64,000 bases of DNA from Corynebacterium sp. BD556 (GTDB taxonomy: Bacteria > Actinomycetota > Actinomycetes > Mycobacteriales > Mycobacteriaceae), in NCBI RefSeq assembly GCF_038452275.1, contig NZ_CP141643.1, positions 1,736,001 to 1,800,000 of the forward strand, in the 5' to 3' direction. Below are positions 44,084 to 53,350 of this stretch, piece after piece. The notes below the pieces were generated by a model. That model was not told the DNA's origin, searched no databases, and worked only from the letters and a program-made list of their open reading frames with translations. Position numbers and translations under genes: made by a program. Numbering within the stretch: the first letter of the stretch is position 1; every line of letters starts with the position of its first letter.

Positions 44084-44998
44084 TTAGATGGTGACCTGGC
44101 GGGACTTGATGTTGTCGAGCTGCTTGCGTTCCTCGGCGGTGAGCTGCTCCGGATTGGAATACTCAGCCTCAATCTGTTTGTTCAGCTCCACGAGGGCTTC
44201 CTCGTAGGTGGCAAAGTCTACAGCCGGGTCCAGGTCCCACACCGGCACGACAACGCCGTGGGTGCGGAAGGCTCCGGCGAATTTGGTGCCCTCACCGAGG
44301 TGCAAATTGCCGCGTGCTGCGATGCGGGCCAAGGCGGAAAGCATCTGGTTTTCGTTTTCCTCCGGGCGCACCCACCGGATGTGTGCCTTACCGCCGCCCG
44401 GGTTGACCCACCACACGGAGCCAGGCACGTCGGCCTCGACCTGATGGGAGGGGATGACGGCCTCGTTGGCGCGCCCGAGTGCCTGTTGAATCTCGGGTGG
44501 GACCTGCGTGCCCTCGGGAAACCACCACGAAAAGTCATGGTGGGAGGTGATGTCGAGAGTCGCGGTGGTGCTGATGAGCGTGGACAGCTCAGGCTGATTG
44601 CCGTCGGCGACGGTGGATTGCAAAGTCTCACCCGGCGCTGCGTTTAGCACCCAGTTCAGGGCATAGGCGAGGTCACGTCCGGGGTTGCGGGAGCGCGAAG
44701 CGACTTGCAGGGCGACGAAGCGCCCCCCTCCCTGTTCCTCGGTGCGGACCAATGCGGCACCCGCGCCGGGCAAAACAGTGACCAGGTTGACCGTTGTTTC
44801 CTTGACCTCCAGCTCGGCGGTTGCTGAGGGGACGAACTCCTGCAGCGCGATGAGGTCGGCTTCGGCGGCAAGACCGCCGTACGGGCGGGGGTCTTTTTGA
44901 AACTTCTCGCGCTCGGCGGCGCGGGCGGCAAGTTTCGCCTGGCGGCGGCTCATGCCTTCGGGCAGGTTCTCCTGCTTCTTGCGGTTCTTCTTGGCCAT
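44084..44998 (-). CDS. DUF5926 family protein
   Basis: The 304-residue product begins with a strongly basic helical stretch ('MAKKNRKKQENLPEGMSRRQAKLAARAAERE') followed by the conserved 'RPYGGLAAEADLIALQEFVPSA' start of the DUF5926 core. Trp-rich motifs ('FSWWFPEGTQVP', 'VWWVNPGGGKAHIRWVRPEE') are characteristic. The family is actinobacterial and its function is unknown to me; older annotations naming it a topoisomerase or SecA-like protein have no support here. It lies 11 nt downstream of glpQ in the same operon. The basic N-terminus suggests contact with nucleic acid or ribosomes. Confidence 0.85.
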   Translation of the reverse strand: MAKKNRKKQENLPEGMSRRQAKLAARAAEREKFQKDPRPYGGLAAEADLIALQEFVPSATAELEVKETTVNLVTVLPGAGAALVRTEEQGGGRFVALQVASRSRNPGRDLAYALNWVLNAAPGETLQSTVADGNQPELSTLISTTATLDITSHHDFSWWFPEGTQVPPEIQQALGRANEAVIPSHQVEADVPGSVWWVNPGGGKAHIRWVRPEENENQMLSALARIAARGNLHLGEGTKFAGAFRTHGVVVPVWDLDPAVDFATYEEALVELNKQIEAEYSNPEQLTAEERKQLDNIKSRQVTI

Positions 44999-45009
44999 GG
45001 GGCCTTATG

Positions 45010-45807
45010 CTACCGGACGCTTTGCTGCGCAAGTGCGGCCCTGGCGAAGGTTTCAAGGGCGAGTCCGGGTTCGTCCGTGGCCATCACGTCGACGCCGTTG
45101 TCGCGGCACCACAGCATGTCCTTCGCCTTGTTCACCGTCCAGGTGTAGGTCTTCATCCCCCTGTAGCCGAGCAGCTCCCGGCGTGCCTGCAGGTGGCTGA
45201 TCGCCGGGCCCACGCCGTAGGGCCGGGAGAACATGTAGTTTTTGCGGTTCCATTTCTTCTCGCGCAGGCGAAACAGGTAGAAGGTTTCAAGCTCGGGCGC
45301 GAACTCGGTGAAGTAGCGCATCGCGCGGTGGGAAAAGGAAATTAAGTGGACGCGTTCACAGTCGCGCATTCCTGCGTACGCCAGCAGGCGCAGGGTCTGT
45401 TCGTCGATCTCCGGGCCGTAGCGGGTGGGGTGTTTGGTTTCGATGTAGATGTGTTTGTCGGGGTAGTCCTGCATGAGCTCGAGCAGTTCTTCGAGCAGCA
45501 TGATCCGTTCCGGGTTTTCGTGGGTGCCCAGGTTCAGGGTGCGGAGGTAGTCGAAGTCGTGGGCGGAGATGCGTCCACGTCCGTCGCTGGTGCGGCCGAG
45601 CACGGGGTCGTGGAAGACGATGACCCGGCCGTCGCGGGTGAGGCGGACATCACATTCAATGCCGTGGATGTCCATCTCGAGTGCTTCTTTGAAGGCGCTG
45701 AAGGTCAGTTCCGGGTGGGTCCCCGTTGCCCCGCGGTGGGCGACGATTTTGGGGTTTTTTGAAGTGTTGGTGCGGTTGGTCCCTGTTTTGCCCAGCAGTG
45801 TTGTCAC
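45010..45807 (-). CDS. glpQ: Glycerophosphodiester phosphodiesterase
   Basis: The GTG at 45807 is the likely start. The 265-residue product has the GDPD catalytic set: 'VAHRGATGTHPELTFSAF' (HR and the E of 'PE'), 'IECDVRLTRDGRVIVFHDP' (ECDV and the catalytic H), and a later 'YIETKHP'. No signal peptide is present, so it acts in the cytosol and releases glycerol-3-phosphate from glycerophosphodiesters. The ugpAEBC importer is next but one, giving a coherent glycerophosphodiester uptake-and-cleavage block, as in C. glutamicum. Confidence 0.9.
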   Translation of the reverse strand: MTTLLGKTGTNRTNTSKNPKIVAHRGATGTHPELTFSAFKEALEMDIHGIECDVRLTRDGRVIVFHDPVLGRTSDGRGRISAHDFDYLRTLNLGTHENPERIMLLEELLELMQDYPDKHIYIETKHPTRYGPEIDEQTLRLLAYAGMRDCERVHLISFSHRAMRYFTEFAPELETFYLFRLREKKWNRKNYMFSRPYGVGPAISHLQARRELLGYRGMKTYTWTVNKAKDMLWCRDNGVDVMATDEPGLALETFARAALAQQSVR

Positions 45808-45885
45808 GCCTGTCAACCTACAACCCTTCTGTGAGTTTGGCGAGTGGAGCTGTGTGCCCTGCGTGAGCGGGAAGGTTTTGCCACA

Positions 45886-47838
45886 ATGGTTTCCATGGTT
45901 TCCCGCGGTGGCGTCGCACGGCTTGGCGCGGTGGCGCGAGAGCTAGTCGCCGCCACCCGTCCCGCCGACCTTTTGCCTTCGCGTGCTTTACGACGCGCCC
46001 GCCGCCGCTACTCCTTCAATCGGCATGGTTTGCTTACCGTGCCGCTGATGGCGGTGGAGGTGTGGGCGGATTTGACTCCGGTTGTGCGGATGCGGGGGCT
46101 GCGCCGGCTTCCCGATAATTTTGGTGCGGGTGTGTTGGGCGCTGAGGCGGCGACCTGGGGCGCTATCTCGCCTTCGCTTTTGCCGCATCCTTGGTGGGTG
46201 GTGGCGGCGAACGTGGCGATCTGCCAGGGGGTGGGGCACTTCGTCGGCTCGGTGCTCGGAGAGGTGCGCCGCTTGGCGGTGTTGGTGCCGGGCATCCATG
46301 TGCGTCCGCAGTTGCCGAAAAGCGCCAACACCGTGTTTCACCTGGGAATGAGCGTGGTGTCTGTGACCACTTTTGCGCTTTCTCGGCGTCGTCACATCAA
46401 CCAGGTGGAGATGGTGGGATTCGCCTTCGACTACCGCTTGAGTTCCCTGCTCACGGGCGTGTCTGTAGGCACTTTGGGCTACGGGGCGTTGCTGGCCGTC
46501 GGTGAGGCGTTGCAGGTGTTGGTAGACCTTTTGAATTTTTTGTTGGGCAAGCGGTTGCCGCCGGTGACCTCGCTACCTTTGGCGGTTCTCGGCGGGGCTG
46601 GCCTGGCCTTTTTATTTACCGACCGGGTGGTGCTGCGAAATTTCCTGTCGCGGGTTTATCGCAATGCCGAGGAGTTGGACCGTGAGTTTTTGCCCGGCGC
46701 GCCGCGCCCTTTCGAGCCGGAGCGTTCGGGGTCGCTGGCGTCGCTGGAGTCGTGGCGGCGGATGGGGCGGCAGGGCCGCGCTGTGGTGGCGGGTGGGCCT
46801 CGCGCCCGCGACATAGAGCAGGTGCTGGGCATTCCCGGTGAGGCGGGCGAGCCGATCCGTATTTTTATCGGGCTGGGCAAAAGGCGCACTACCGAGATGA
46901 TGGTTAAGCGGGCTTTGGAGGAGATGGATCGGACCGGCGCTTGGTCGCGCTCGCACCTGGCGGTGATGTCCTCGGCGGGTTCAGGGTGGATTAACGACTT
47001 TCACACTTCCGGCTTTGAGTTCATCGGCCGGGGGGATACGGCGATTGTGGCTATGCAGTATTCATATTTGCCTTCCGCTTACTCGTACCTGGCGGATCGC
47101 GAGTCGCCGACCCGTTCGGCGCGTATGCTGCTGGAGGCAATCCGGGATCGTCTGTCGGAGATGCCGGAAAAGGATCGCCCGCGTCTCTATGTTGGTGGCG
47201 AGTCCTTGGGCGCTTATGGAGTTTCAGACGCTTTCGACAGCGTCGACGATTTTCTTCAAAGTGTTGCTGGTGGGGTGTTTACCGGCGTGCCCGGCTTCGC
47301 GCGGATCCACAGCGCGCTGACCCGTTCACGCGACGAGGGCAGCCCGCAGCGCTTGCCGCTTATCGACGGCGGCCGCCACATCCGCTTCTGCGCCCACCCC
47401 AGCCACCTAAACCACGACTATTCCGGGGCCGCCTACGCCCATGAGTGGGAGCAGCCGCGCGCTGTGTTTGCCCAGCACGCCTCCGATCCGGTTGTGTGGT
47501 GGGACTGGTCGCTGGCGTGGCGCGCCCCCGATTGGCTCAAGGAACCAGGCTCGCGCGGGGTGCCTGCGCCGCGCGCGCAGCTTCTCGACGTCCCCTATAC
47601 ACTGCGCTGGTTTCCTTTTATTACCTTCTGGCAGGTCGGCATCGACCAGCTTTCTTCCCAAAGTTGCCCCTCGCCTCACGGGCACAATTACCACGACGAG
47701 ACCGTCTCCTACTGGGCTGCGGTGATGGGCGCTGATTTGCCGGCGTCCACGCTGCACCGCATCAGCCTGTGGATCCACCGCGACGCGACGAAGCTGCGCC
47801 GCCCCGCGGTGATGAAGCGGGTGAAGTTCAACTACTGA
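45886..47838 (+). CDS. Membrane-anchored alpha/beta-hydrolase (Abhydrolase_9 type)
   Basis: The ATG at 45886 has GGGAAGG about 10 nt upstream; an earlier in-frame ATG lacks a site. The 650-residue product has four or so membrane spans in the first 270 residues, then a cytoplasmic or cell-wall-facing alpha/beta-hydrolase domain with nucleophile elbow GGESLG (Ser440) and a late His/Asp pair ('HGHNYHDE'). This two-part plan matches an actinobacterial hydrolase family of unknown substrate. An esterase acting on envelope lipids is plausible in a mycolate-containing genus but not shown. The gene is divergent to glpQ and ends 1 nt from the converging msrA. Confidence 0.8.
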   Translation: MVSMVSRGGVARLGAVARELVAATRPADLLPSRALRRARRRYSFNRHGLLTVPLMAVEVWADLTPVVRMRGLRRLPDNFGAGVLGAEAATWGAISPSLLPHPWWVVAANVAICQGVGHFVGSVLGEVRRLAVLVPGIHVRPQLPKSANTVFHLGMSVVSVTTFALSRRRHINQVEMVGFAFDYRLSSLLTGVSVGTLGYGALLAVGEALQVLVDLLNFLLGKRLPPVTSLPLAVLGGAGLAFLFTDRVVLRNFLSRVYRNAEELDREFLPGAPRPFEPERSGSLASLESWRRMGRQGRAVVAGGPRARDIEQVLGIPGEAGEPIRIFIGLGKRRTTEMMVKRALEEMDRTGAWSRSHLAVMSSAGSGWINDFHTSGFEFIGRGDTAIVAMQYSYLPSAYSYLADRESPTRSARMLLEAIRDRLSEMPEKDRPRLYVGGESLGAYGVSDAFDSVDDFLQSVAGGVFTGVPGFARIHSALTRSRDEGSPQRLPLIDGGRHIRFCAHPSHLNHDYSGAAYAHEWEQPRAVFAQHASDPVVWWDWSLAWRAPDWLKEPGSRGVPAPRAQLLDVPYTLRWFPFITFWQVGIDQLSSQSCPSPHGHNYHDETVSYWAAVMGADLPASTLHRISLWIHRDATKLRRPAVMKRVKFNY

Positions 47839-47839
47839 A

Positions 47840-48487
47840 CTAAATGCCGCAGGCAATTCCGGTGGAGTGGTGTGGGCAGTAGCCGTTGGGCACCTTATGC
47901 AGGTACTGCTGGTGCTCGTCTTCGGCCAGGTAGTAGCTCACATCGGCGCCGACCTCCGTGGTGATCTCACCGTACCCGGCGGCTTGCAGTTGCCGGCCGT
48001 ACTCGGCAACCCATTGGCGGATTAGTTCGGCTTCTTCCTCGCTATCGGTATAAAACGCGGAGCGGTACTGGGTGCCGGTGTCGTTGCCCTGCCGGAAGCC
48101 TTGGGTTGGGTCGTGAGCCTCCAACCCGGCGCGCACCAGGTCTTTCATGCTGATCGTCTCCGGGTCGTAGACCACTTCCACCAGTTCGACGTGGTTGGTG
48201 GCCCCGGAGCAGACTTCGCGGTAGGTCGGGTTCGGGGTGAGACCGCCGCCATAGCCGACGGAGGTTGATTCAACACCGTCCATTTGCCAGTACATCTTCT
48301 CCACGCCCCAGAAGCAGCCAAGCCCGATGAGCAGTCGCTTTTGGCCTTCGCGCCAGGGCCCAGTGAGCGGGGTGCCCAGCACTGCGTGTGGGCGGGGCTG
48401 CGCAAGGACAGGTTCGTTGCGTCCGGGCAAGGCCTGGGAGGCGTCGACAAGCTGAGGCTTCGGTCCAAGTCCGTAAAGAAATCCCAT
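47840..48487 (-). CDS. msrA: Peptide methionine sulfoxide reductase A
   Basis: The 215-residue product reduces methionine-S-sulfoxide in proteins. The active-site motif GCFWG (nucleophile Cys58), 'YREVCSGATNHVE', 'GNDTGTQYRS' and the resolving-Cys region at the C-terminus ('HHSTGIACGI') are all present. The N-terminal 45 residues, including 'PQLVDASQALPGR', are the usual extension of this subfamily. It is divergent to sodA across 138 bp, so two oxidative-stress genes share a control region. Confidence 0.96.
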   Translation of the reverse strand: MGFLYGLGPKPQLVDASQALPGRNEPVLAQPRPHAVLGTPLTGPWREGQKRLLIGLGCFWGVEKMYWQMDGVESTSVGYGGGLTPNPTYREVCSGATNHVELVEVVYDPETISMKDLVRAGLEAHDPTQGFRQGNDTGTQYRSAFYTDSEEEAELIRQWVAEYGRQLQAAGYGEITTEVGADVSYYLAEDEHQQYLHKVPNGYCPHHSTGIACGI

Positions 48488-48507
48488 GTCCGAACAAACG
48501 CCTCAGA

Positions 48508-48525
48508 GCGGGTAATAATTCCCGC
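48508..48525. promoter_or_regulatory. Inverted repeat in the msrA-sodA control region
   Basis: GCGGG-TAATAATT-CCCGC is a symmetric element 20 nt upstream of the msrA start and about 100 nt upstream of sodA. Its AT-rich centre could also hold the msrA -10 region. It is a candidate operator for a redox or metal regulator. Confidence 0.4.
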
Positions 48526-48558
48526 AACACAGAAATGTTGATAATTAAACAAAAATCA

Positions 48559-48586
48559 TTGCGGCGGAAACAAAAGTGTCTATGAT
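48559..48586 (+). promoter_or_regulatory. sodA promoter
   Basis: TTGCGG (48559-48564), a 16-nt spacer and TATGAT (48581-48586) form a good promoter. Transcription would begin near 48593, leaving a 33-nt leader that contains the GAAAGGA ribosome site of sodA. Confidence 0.65.
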
Positions 48587-48625
48587 GGGCCTCGTTAGCA
48601 ATTCCACAACGAAAGGAACACCAAA

Positions 48626-49228
48626 ATGTCTGTTTACACACTTCCCGAACTCGACTACGACTACAACGCGCTTGAGCCCCATATCTCCGCGGAGATCATG
48701 GAGCTGCACCACTCCAAGCACCACGCCACTTATGTCAAGGGCGCCAACAGCGCCCTCGAAGCCCTCGAAGCCGAGCGCAACGGCGAAGCCAACCCGGACA
48801 AGCTGCGCGCCCTGTCCAAGAACCTAGCCTTCAACTTGGGCGGCCACACCAACCACTCCATTTTCTGGAAGAACATGACCCCGAATGGTGGCGGCGCCCC
48901 GACCGGCGAGATCGCTTCCGCCATCGAACGCGACTTCGGCTCTTTTGAGAAGTTCCAGGCCCAGTTCGAGGGCGTGGCAACTTCCCTCCAGGGCTCCGGC
49001 TGGGCTGTTTTGGGCTACGACCACATTGCCGGCCGCCTCATCATCCAGCAGATGACCGACCAGCAGGGCAACATCTCCGTCGATTTCACCCCGCTGCTCA
49101 TGCTGGACATGTGGGAGCACGCCTACTACCTGCAGTACAAAAACGTCAAGGCTGACTACGCCAAGGCCTTTTGGAACGTCGTGAACTGGCAGGACGTCAA
49201 CGAGCGCCTCGCCGCCGCATCCAAGTAA
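48626..49228 (+). CDS. sodA: Superoxide dismutase (Mn/Fe family, probably Mn)
   Basis: The 200-residue product converts superoxide to oxygen and hydrogen peroxide. Metal ligands are visible as His28 ('MELHHSKHH'), the His of '[10 protein letters not shown]' and the Asp/His of '[12 protein letters not shown]'. The '[10 protein letters not shown]' and 'GSGWAVL' signatures suit a manganese form. No signal peptide is present, as in other corynebacterial SodA. A strong terminator follows. Confidence 0.97.
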   Translation: MSVYTLPELDYDYNALEPHISAEIMELHHSKHHATYVKGANSALEALEAERNGEANPDKLRALSKNLAFNLGGHTNHSIFWKNMTPNGGGAPTGEIASAIERDFGSFEKFQAQFEGVATSLQGSGWAVLGYDHIAGRLIIQQMTDQQGNISVDFTPLLMLDMWEHAYYLQYKNVKADYAKAFWNVVNWQDVNERLAAASK

Positions 49229-49247
49229 ACGCCTCGCATTTTTGACA

Positions 49248-49287
49248 AGTGGGTTAGGGTCCCTCAACGGGCCCTAACCCACTTTTT
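49248..49287 (+). terminator. sodA terminator
   Basis: A 12-bp stem AGTGGGTTAGGG/CCCTAACCCACT with a short loop is followed by TTTTT. It isolates sodA from the MFS gene. Confidence 0.9.
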
Positions 49288-49312
49288 CGGCCTTGGGCCC
49301 GGGGGCTACAAT
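49283..49312 (+). promoter_or_regulatory. Promoter of the MFS gene
   Basis: TACAAT (49307-49312) is a good -10 box; a TTTTTC about 18 nt upstream, in the tail of the sodA terminator, may serve as -35. The -10 box overlaps the first in-frame ATG, so translation must start further on, at the TTG at 49341. Confidence 0.5.
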
Positions 49313-49340
49313 GACCTGCGCGAGAGGGAAGGACAAAGAG

Positions 49341-50510
49341 TTGAAGATCCGCTCAGGCACGCCCGAGTTCCGGCGCGCGCAGCTAGCGTTGCTCGCAGTG
49401 GGGCTGGCCATCTTTAACTCCCTCTATTCCACCCAGGCGCTGCTGCCGGTATTTACCACAGAGCTCGGCGTGCCGCCCGGCACCGCCGCCTTGACAGTCT
49501 CCGCCGCCACCGGTGCGCTCGCTCTTTTCGTCATCCCCTTTTCTATCTTGTCGGAAAAATACGGCCGCGGGCGGATCATCTTAATCTCCGCTCCCGCCGC
49601 GGCAATAGTCGGCATGTGCCTGCCGCTCAGCCAAACCGCAGCCCAGCTCATCGCCCTGCGCGCACTGCAGGGCGCGCTGATCGCCGGTACACCCGCGGTA
49701 GCCATGACCTGGCTTTCTGAGGAACTTGACCGGCGCGACCTCGCCGGCGCCATGGGCCTTTATATTGCCGGTACCTCCATCGGGGGCCTGACCGGCAGGC
49801 TCATCCCCGCCGCCACCTTGGTGTTCGCTTCCTGGCGGTGGGCGCTGTTTGCCACCTCCGCTTTCGCCCTTTTCCTTTCCTTGTTGGTGATGGTGCTTTT
49901 GCCCCGGCAACGCAACTTCGTACCCAAAGACAGCATCCGCCCTGGCGTGGAGGTCCGTGCTGTGTTGCAGCACCTGACCAATCCCCGTCTTGTAGGCCTG
50001 TACGCCACTGCCTTCATCGGCATGGGCGTATTCGTCTCCCTCTACAATTACTTCGGCTACCGAGCTATCGCGCACTTCGGCCTCCCGCCGGCGCTGGCCG
50101 GCCTAGCCTTCGTGATGTATCTTTCCGGCACGTTTTCCTCCGCCCGCGCCGGGGTGTTTGTCACCCGCTACGGCCGCGGCTGGGTGGTGCTGGCCTCGGC
50201 CGCGCTCATGCTTTTCGGGGTGCTGGTGGTGATGGTGTCGAACCTGTGGGTAGCGCTGTTCGGCATGTTGGTGTTCACAGCGAGCTTTTTCGCCATGCAC
50301 TCCACCGCCTCCGGGTGGGTCGGTGTGCTCGCCGAGCACGACCGCGCCGAGGCTTCCTCCCTGTACGTGTTCAGCTACTACATGGGTTCTTCGATCGTGG
50401 GCGCGGCCACAGGCGCTGCCTTTTCCGGTTTGCCATGGGCCGGGTTCATCGCAGTGCTCGCCGCCCTCCTCACAGCCCTCGTCGCGGTGGCGGCAGCGCT
50501 TATGCGCTAA
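49341..50510 (+). CDS. MFS transporter (YnfM/Bcr-like drug-efflux type)
   Basis: I place the start at TTG 49341 because GGGAAGG lies 8 nt before it and the ATG at 49311 falls inside the promoter. The 389-residue product has twelve membrane spans, the MFS loop 'SEKYGRGRIILIS' between spans 2 and 3 and the antiporter-like 'RALQGALIAGTPAVAMTWLSEE'. The family exports small molecules such as arabinose analogues or drugs; the substrate is not deducible. The end overlaps the converging RecB-like gene by 4 nt. Confidence 0.88.
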   Translation: MKIRSGTPEFRRAQLALLAVGLAIFNSLYSTQALLPVFTTELGVPPGTAALTVSAATGALALFVIPFSILSEKYGRGRIILISAPAAAIVGMCLPLSQTAAQLIALRALQGALIAGTPAVAMTWLSEELDRRDLAGAMGLYIAGTSIGGLTGRLIPAATLVFASWRWALFATSAFALFLSLLVMVLLPRQRNFVPKDSIRPGVEVRAVLQHLTNPRLVGLYATAFIGMGVFVSLYNYFGYRAIAHFGLPPALAGLAFVMYLSGTFSSARAGVFVTRYGRGWVVLASAALMLFGVLVVMVSNLWVALFGMLVFTASFFAMHSTASGWVGVLAEHDRAEASSLYVFSYYMGSSIVGAATGAAFSGLPWAGFIAVLAALLTALVAVAAALMR

Positions 50511-51997
50511 ATCTCGGGTACTCCCGGCGCACCGGCAGCGATAAAATCCCGCACCGCGCGGGTGGCGCGGCAATCGTCCTCGTTGTAGCGCAACAGCATC
50601 TCCCGGGCGTTGTGGTCCCCGCCGCGCGCCGCCAAACGCAACGCGACGGAGCGCTCCCCGTCGACGTTGTCATCTTCCCAAAGAAAACCAGCGACAGGGC
50701 CTAACACTTTCAATCCCAACCCTTCCGTGCCCACCAGGTTGCGGCGACAGTAGGCGAAAACATCGACCCACTCATCGGAGGCTATGAAACGCTGCACATC
50801 CTCCAAGTCGACGGACCCGAAGCGCTCCGCCGAGGACTTCAACCAGTGGTTTTCCCCTCCCGCTGCGTAGCAGTAGGCCGCGAAAGTCTTGCCCATGTCG
50901 TGGGCGGAAGCGCGAACGTCCATCAGCCAGGTCCAAAACGCGCGGAAATTTGCTTCCTCCGCCTGCGTGCCTACCTCCTCCCAGGTGACGAAAGCGTGGT
51001 AGACCTCGCCGTCGAAAGCGCCCCACAGGTACGCCCCTTGGTCCAGGTAAGCCTCCATGTCCACATCAATTTCTACATCCGCGCGCGGAATGTCCGGCCC
51101 TCCTGCCCGTTTCAACACGGGGATGCCTTCGCGCCAGGCCCGCGCCACCGTCGAAGGCTCTCCAAGATCTGCCTCGATGAGGTCAGCGACGGTGTTAATG
51201 CCACGCTCGCGCAGCGCGTCGGCACGCCCGCCGGGGTAGACCAGGGAGACTTCATCAAGTTCTCGCAGTCGTGGAGAGCACAGCGGCCAGAAACGGCACG
51301 AAGCGCACTGCTTCAACCGCAGCGGCTCTGTGGGGACCGGTGCCGCCAGCGCCTCCCGCAGCGGCGCGAGTTTGCGTTCGACATCCACCAAGTAGGCGCG
51401 GCCGCGATCCTGCCCGATCAGCGCGCCCTCGCCTGCCGACGCCTCCCCCAACAACGCATGCGCCAACGCCAAACGGTAACCATCCACCGTGTGGTTGCGT
51501 GCTCTGCCCTGCACCGCAATCGGCTGGCCCAAACTCAACCGCCCCGTCGGGATGAAAGAAATCTCCTGCCCTGCCTCGGTGGTACGCGCCACGCGGTGAC
51601 TGGAAATCATCACCGGCAGATAGTGCGACCCTTGCCGGGCCAATATGTCAATCTCGGCCACCACATCTACACCGTCGATCGTGCCCGTGAGCAGGGCGTG
51701 GGTGATCAAGTCGGCACCGCGATGCATCGCCAGGCGGGTTGCCTTTTCCGATTCGGCAGGCCACGAGGGGTCCAGGTCAATGCGAGTAAAGCGGCGCGAG
51801 GAACCGTCGCCAAGCGCACGTTTGACGGGCAAGGCGGAAAAGACGGCGGCGCGGGCGGCGTCGATCAGCGGCTGGCGCTCCACCGCATCCGGCAGCGGCG
51901 GCACCTCCGGATACTTCAAGCGCTGCCGAAGCCGGTAGCGACACCCCACCAAATCCGAGGCGCGCACCACGACAGGTCCCATTTCAGCGCAGCTCAC
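50507..51997 (-). CDS. TM0106-family RecB-like nuclease with RNase H-like domain
   Basis: The 496-residue product combines two parts. The N-terminal half (about 1-270) is a PD-(D/E)xK nuclease of RecB type with 'DVVAEIDIL', 'LPVMISSHR' and a Cys cluster ending in 'CASCRFWPLC', probably an iron-sulfur or structural site. The C-terminal half (about 310-496) is an RNase H-like exonuclease domain with 'VEIDVDMEA', 'WLKSSAERFGSVDLED' and 'LLRYNEDDCRAT'. This is the domain pairing of a conserved actinobacterial nuclease of unknown role in DNA repair. The GTG start has GGGGAT upstream; an ATG five codons later is possible. Confidence 0.82.
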   Translation of the reverse strand: MSCAEMGPVVVRASDLVGCRYRLRQRLKYPEVPPLPDAVERQPLIDAARAAVFSALPVKRALGDGSSRRFTRIDLDPSWPAESEKATRLAMHRGADLITHALLTGTIDGVDVVAEIDILARQGSHYLPVMISSHRVARTTEAGQEISFIPTGRLSLGQPIAVQGRARNHTVDGYRLALAHALLGEASAGEGALIGQDRGRAYLVDVERKLAPLREALAAPVPTEPLRLKQCASCRFWPLCSPRLRELDEVSLVYPGGRADALRERGINTVADLIEADLGEPSTVARAWREGIPVLKRAGGPDIPRADVEIDVDMEAYLDQGAYLWGAFDGEVYHAFVTWEEVGTQAEEANFRAFWTWLMDVRASAHDMGKTFAAYCYAAGGENHWLKSSAERFGSVDLEDVQRFIASDEWVDVFAYCRRNLVGTEGLGLKVLGPVAGFLWEDDNVDGERSVALRLAARGGDHNAREMLLRYNEDDCRATRAVRDFIAAGAPGVPEI

Positions 51998-52079
51998 AAC
52001 ATCCCCAAGCCTACCGCCTCCAAGTAGGTAAAGTGGAACACCAATAAGCTACGCATAATTTTCAAGGAGCTCCTCCCCC

Positions 52080-52715
52080 ATGGGAATTTTCAATACCATC
52101 CGCAAATACCGGGCAGCCACCAAGGCCGAGATTAAAGCTGCCCAAGCCCGCGCCCGGCAAACCGCGAAAGAGCAGGCGAAAACCGACCGCCGCACCGCGC
52201 AGCTTTTAGATAAAGCGGAAAAACGCCTCCTCAATGCCGAACAGAAGGGCCTGAAAGCCAAGCGTAAACACGAAAAAGAGCTAGCCAAAGCCCACCTCAA
52301 GCGCATCCAGGAATCCGGGCTGACCAAAAAGAAAGCGAAAAACGGTATCGGTGCCGCCCGTATCCTCATCCCCGTGCTCGCCCCTTTGGCCTACCGCGCA
52401 TTGACCTCCTACCAGCAAAAGCGCATTCAAAGCCGCGCCAACTCCATGGGTCTGACCACCCAGGATTTAGCCCGCTACTCCGGTCTCGGTGCCGAGCTCA
52501 AGGCGCGTATCGAAGCAATCCGCGACAATGTCAAACACAACGAGGAGTTGAGCAACAGCTTCCGCAACGACCTCGAGGTGCGCCTGTCCGAGCTTGACCT
52601 TGCCGTGCGCAACGCCGAGCACATGAACCCCCAGCAGCAGCGCCTCGCGCACGACTCCATCGACCGCGAGATCACGGAGCTGACCCGCGAGATTCAGGAA
52701 AAGTCGAACTCCTAA
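52080..52715 (+). CDS. DUF6474 family protein
   Basis: The 211-residue product starts at an ATG after AAGGAG. It is highly charged, with an Ala/Lys/Glu/Arg coiled coil over residues 10-90, a short hydrophobic section ('GAARILIPVLAPLAYRALTSY', about 98-118) that may touch the membrane, and a second coiled coil at the end. The family is restricted to actinobacteria and has no known function. The end overlaps the converging hrrA by 4 nt. Confidence 0.8.
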   Translation: MGIFNTIRKYRAATKAEIKAAQARARQTAKEQAKTDRRTAQLLDKAEKRLLNAEQKGLKAKRKHEKELAKAHLKRIQESGLTKKKAKNGIGAARILIPVLAPLAYRALTSYQQKRIQSRANSMGLTTQDLARYSGLGAELKARIEAIRDNVKHNEELSNSFRNDLEVRLSELDLAVRNAEHMNPQQQRLAHDSIDREITELTREIQEKSNS

Positions 52716-53350
52716 AGGACACCCTGTTCACGGGCCGCGGCCACCGCTGAGGTCCGCGAGCGCACGCCCAGCTTGTCGTAAATGTGGACGAGGTGGGATT
52801 TCACCGTCGCCTCCGACAGCATCAGATCGTGGCCAATCTCACGGTTCGACGATCCCTGCGCCACCAACTGCAAAACTTGCAGCTCCCGCGGGGTCAGGGA
52901 GGACCGGGGCGCGCGCTCTCTCGTTTCAAGCCGCGTCTTGACCACTGGGCTCATCGCCTGGTCACCCTTTGCGCATGAGCGCACCGCCGCCAGCAGCTCC
53001 TCCGGTGGCGAATCTTTCAGCAAGTAACCCACCGCCCCGGCCTCGATCGCGCCGAGAATATCAGCGTCGGTGTCGTAGTTGGTCACCACCAACACCTTGG
53101 GTGGGTTTTCCATCGTGCGCCGAATCTCCGCGGTGGCTTCCGCACCCGAAGTGACGCGGCTGCCCTCTGGGCCCGCGCGGAAACGCAAATCCATGAGGAT
53201 TACGTCTATGCCGCCGGCGCGGGCAGTTGAAATTGCACCTTCGGCCGTGGCTACCTCACCGACGACTACGATGTCATCGGCCTCGTCGAGCACGGCGCGC
53301 AGGCCCAAGCGGACGATTTCGTGGTCGTCCGCAAGCAAAACACGAATCAT
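52712..53350 (-). CDS. hrrA: NarL-type response regulator, HrrA-like
   Basis: The 212-residue product has a receiver domain with acidic pocket DD (8-9) and phospho-acceptor Asp54 ('DVILMDLRF'), and a LuxR-type helix-turn-helix (about 150-195; 'LTPRELQVLQLVAQGSSNREI', 'SEATVKSHLVHIYDKLGV'). Its start overlaps the kinase stop (TAATG). Sequence and the sodA-to-mcbR gene order match HrrA of C. glutamicum and C. diphtheriae, which activates heme oxygenase and represses heme synthesis in response to heme. ChrA is the close paralogue and cannot be fully excluded. Confidence 0.85.
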   Translation of the reverse strand: MIRVLLADDHEIVRLGLRAVLDEADDIVVVGEVATAEGAISTARAGGIDVILMDLRFRAGPEGSRVTSGAEATAEIRRTMENPPKVLVVTNYDTDADILGAIEAGAVGYLLKDSPPEELLAAVRSCAKGDQAMSPVVKTRLETRERAPRSSLTPRELQVLQLVAQGSSNREIGHDLMLSEATVKSHLVHIYDKLGVRSRTSAVAAAREQGVL

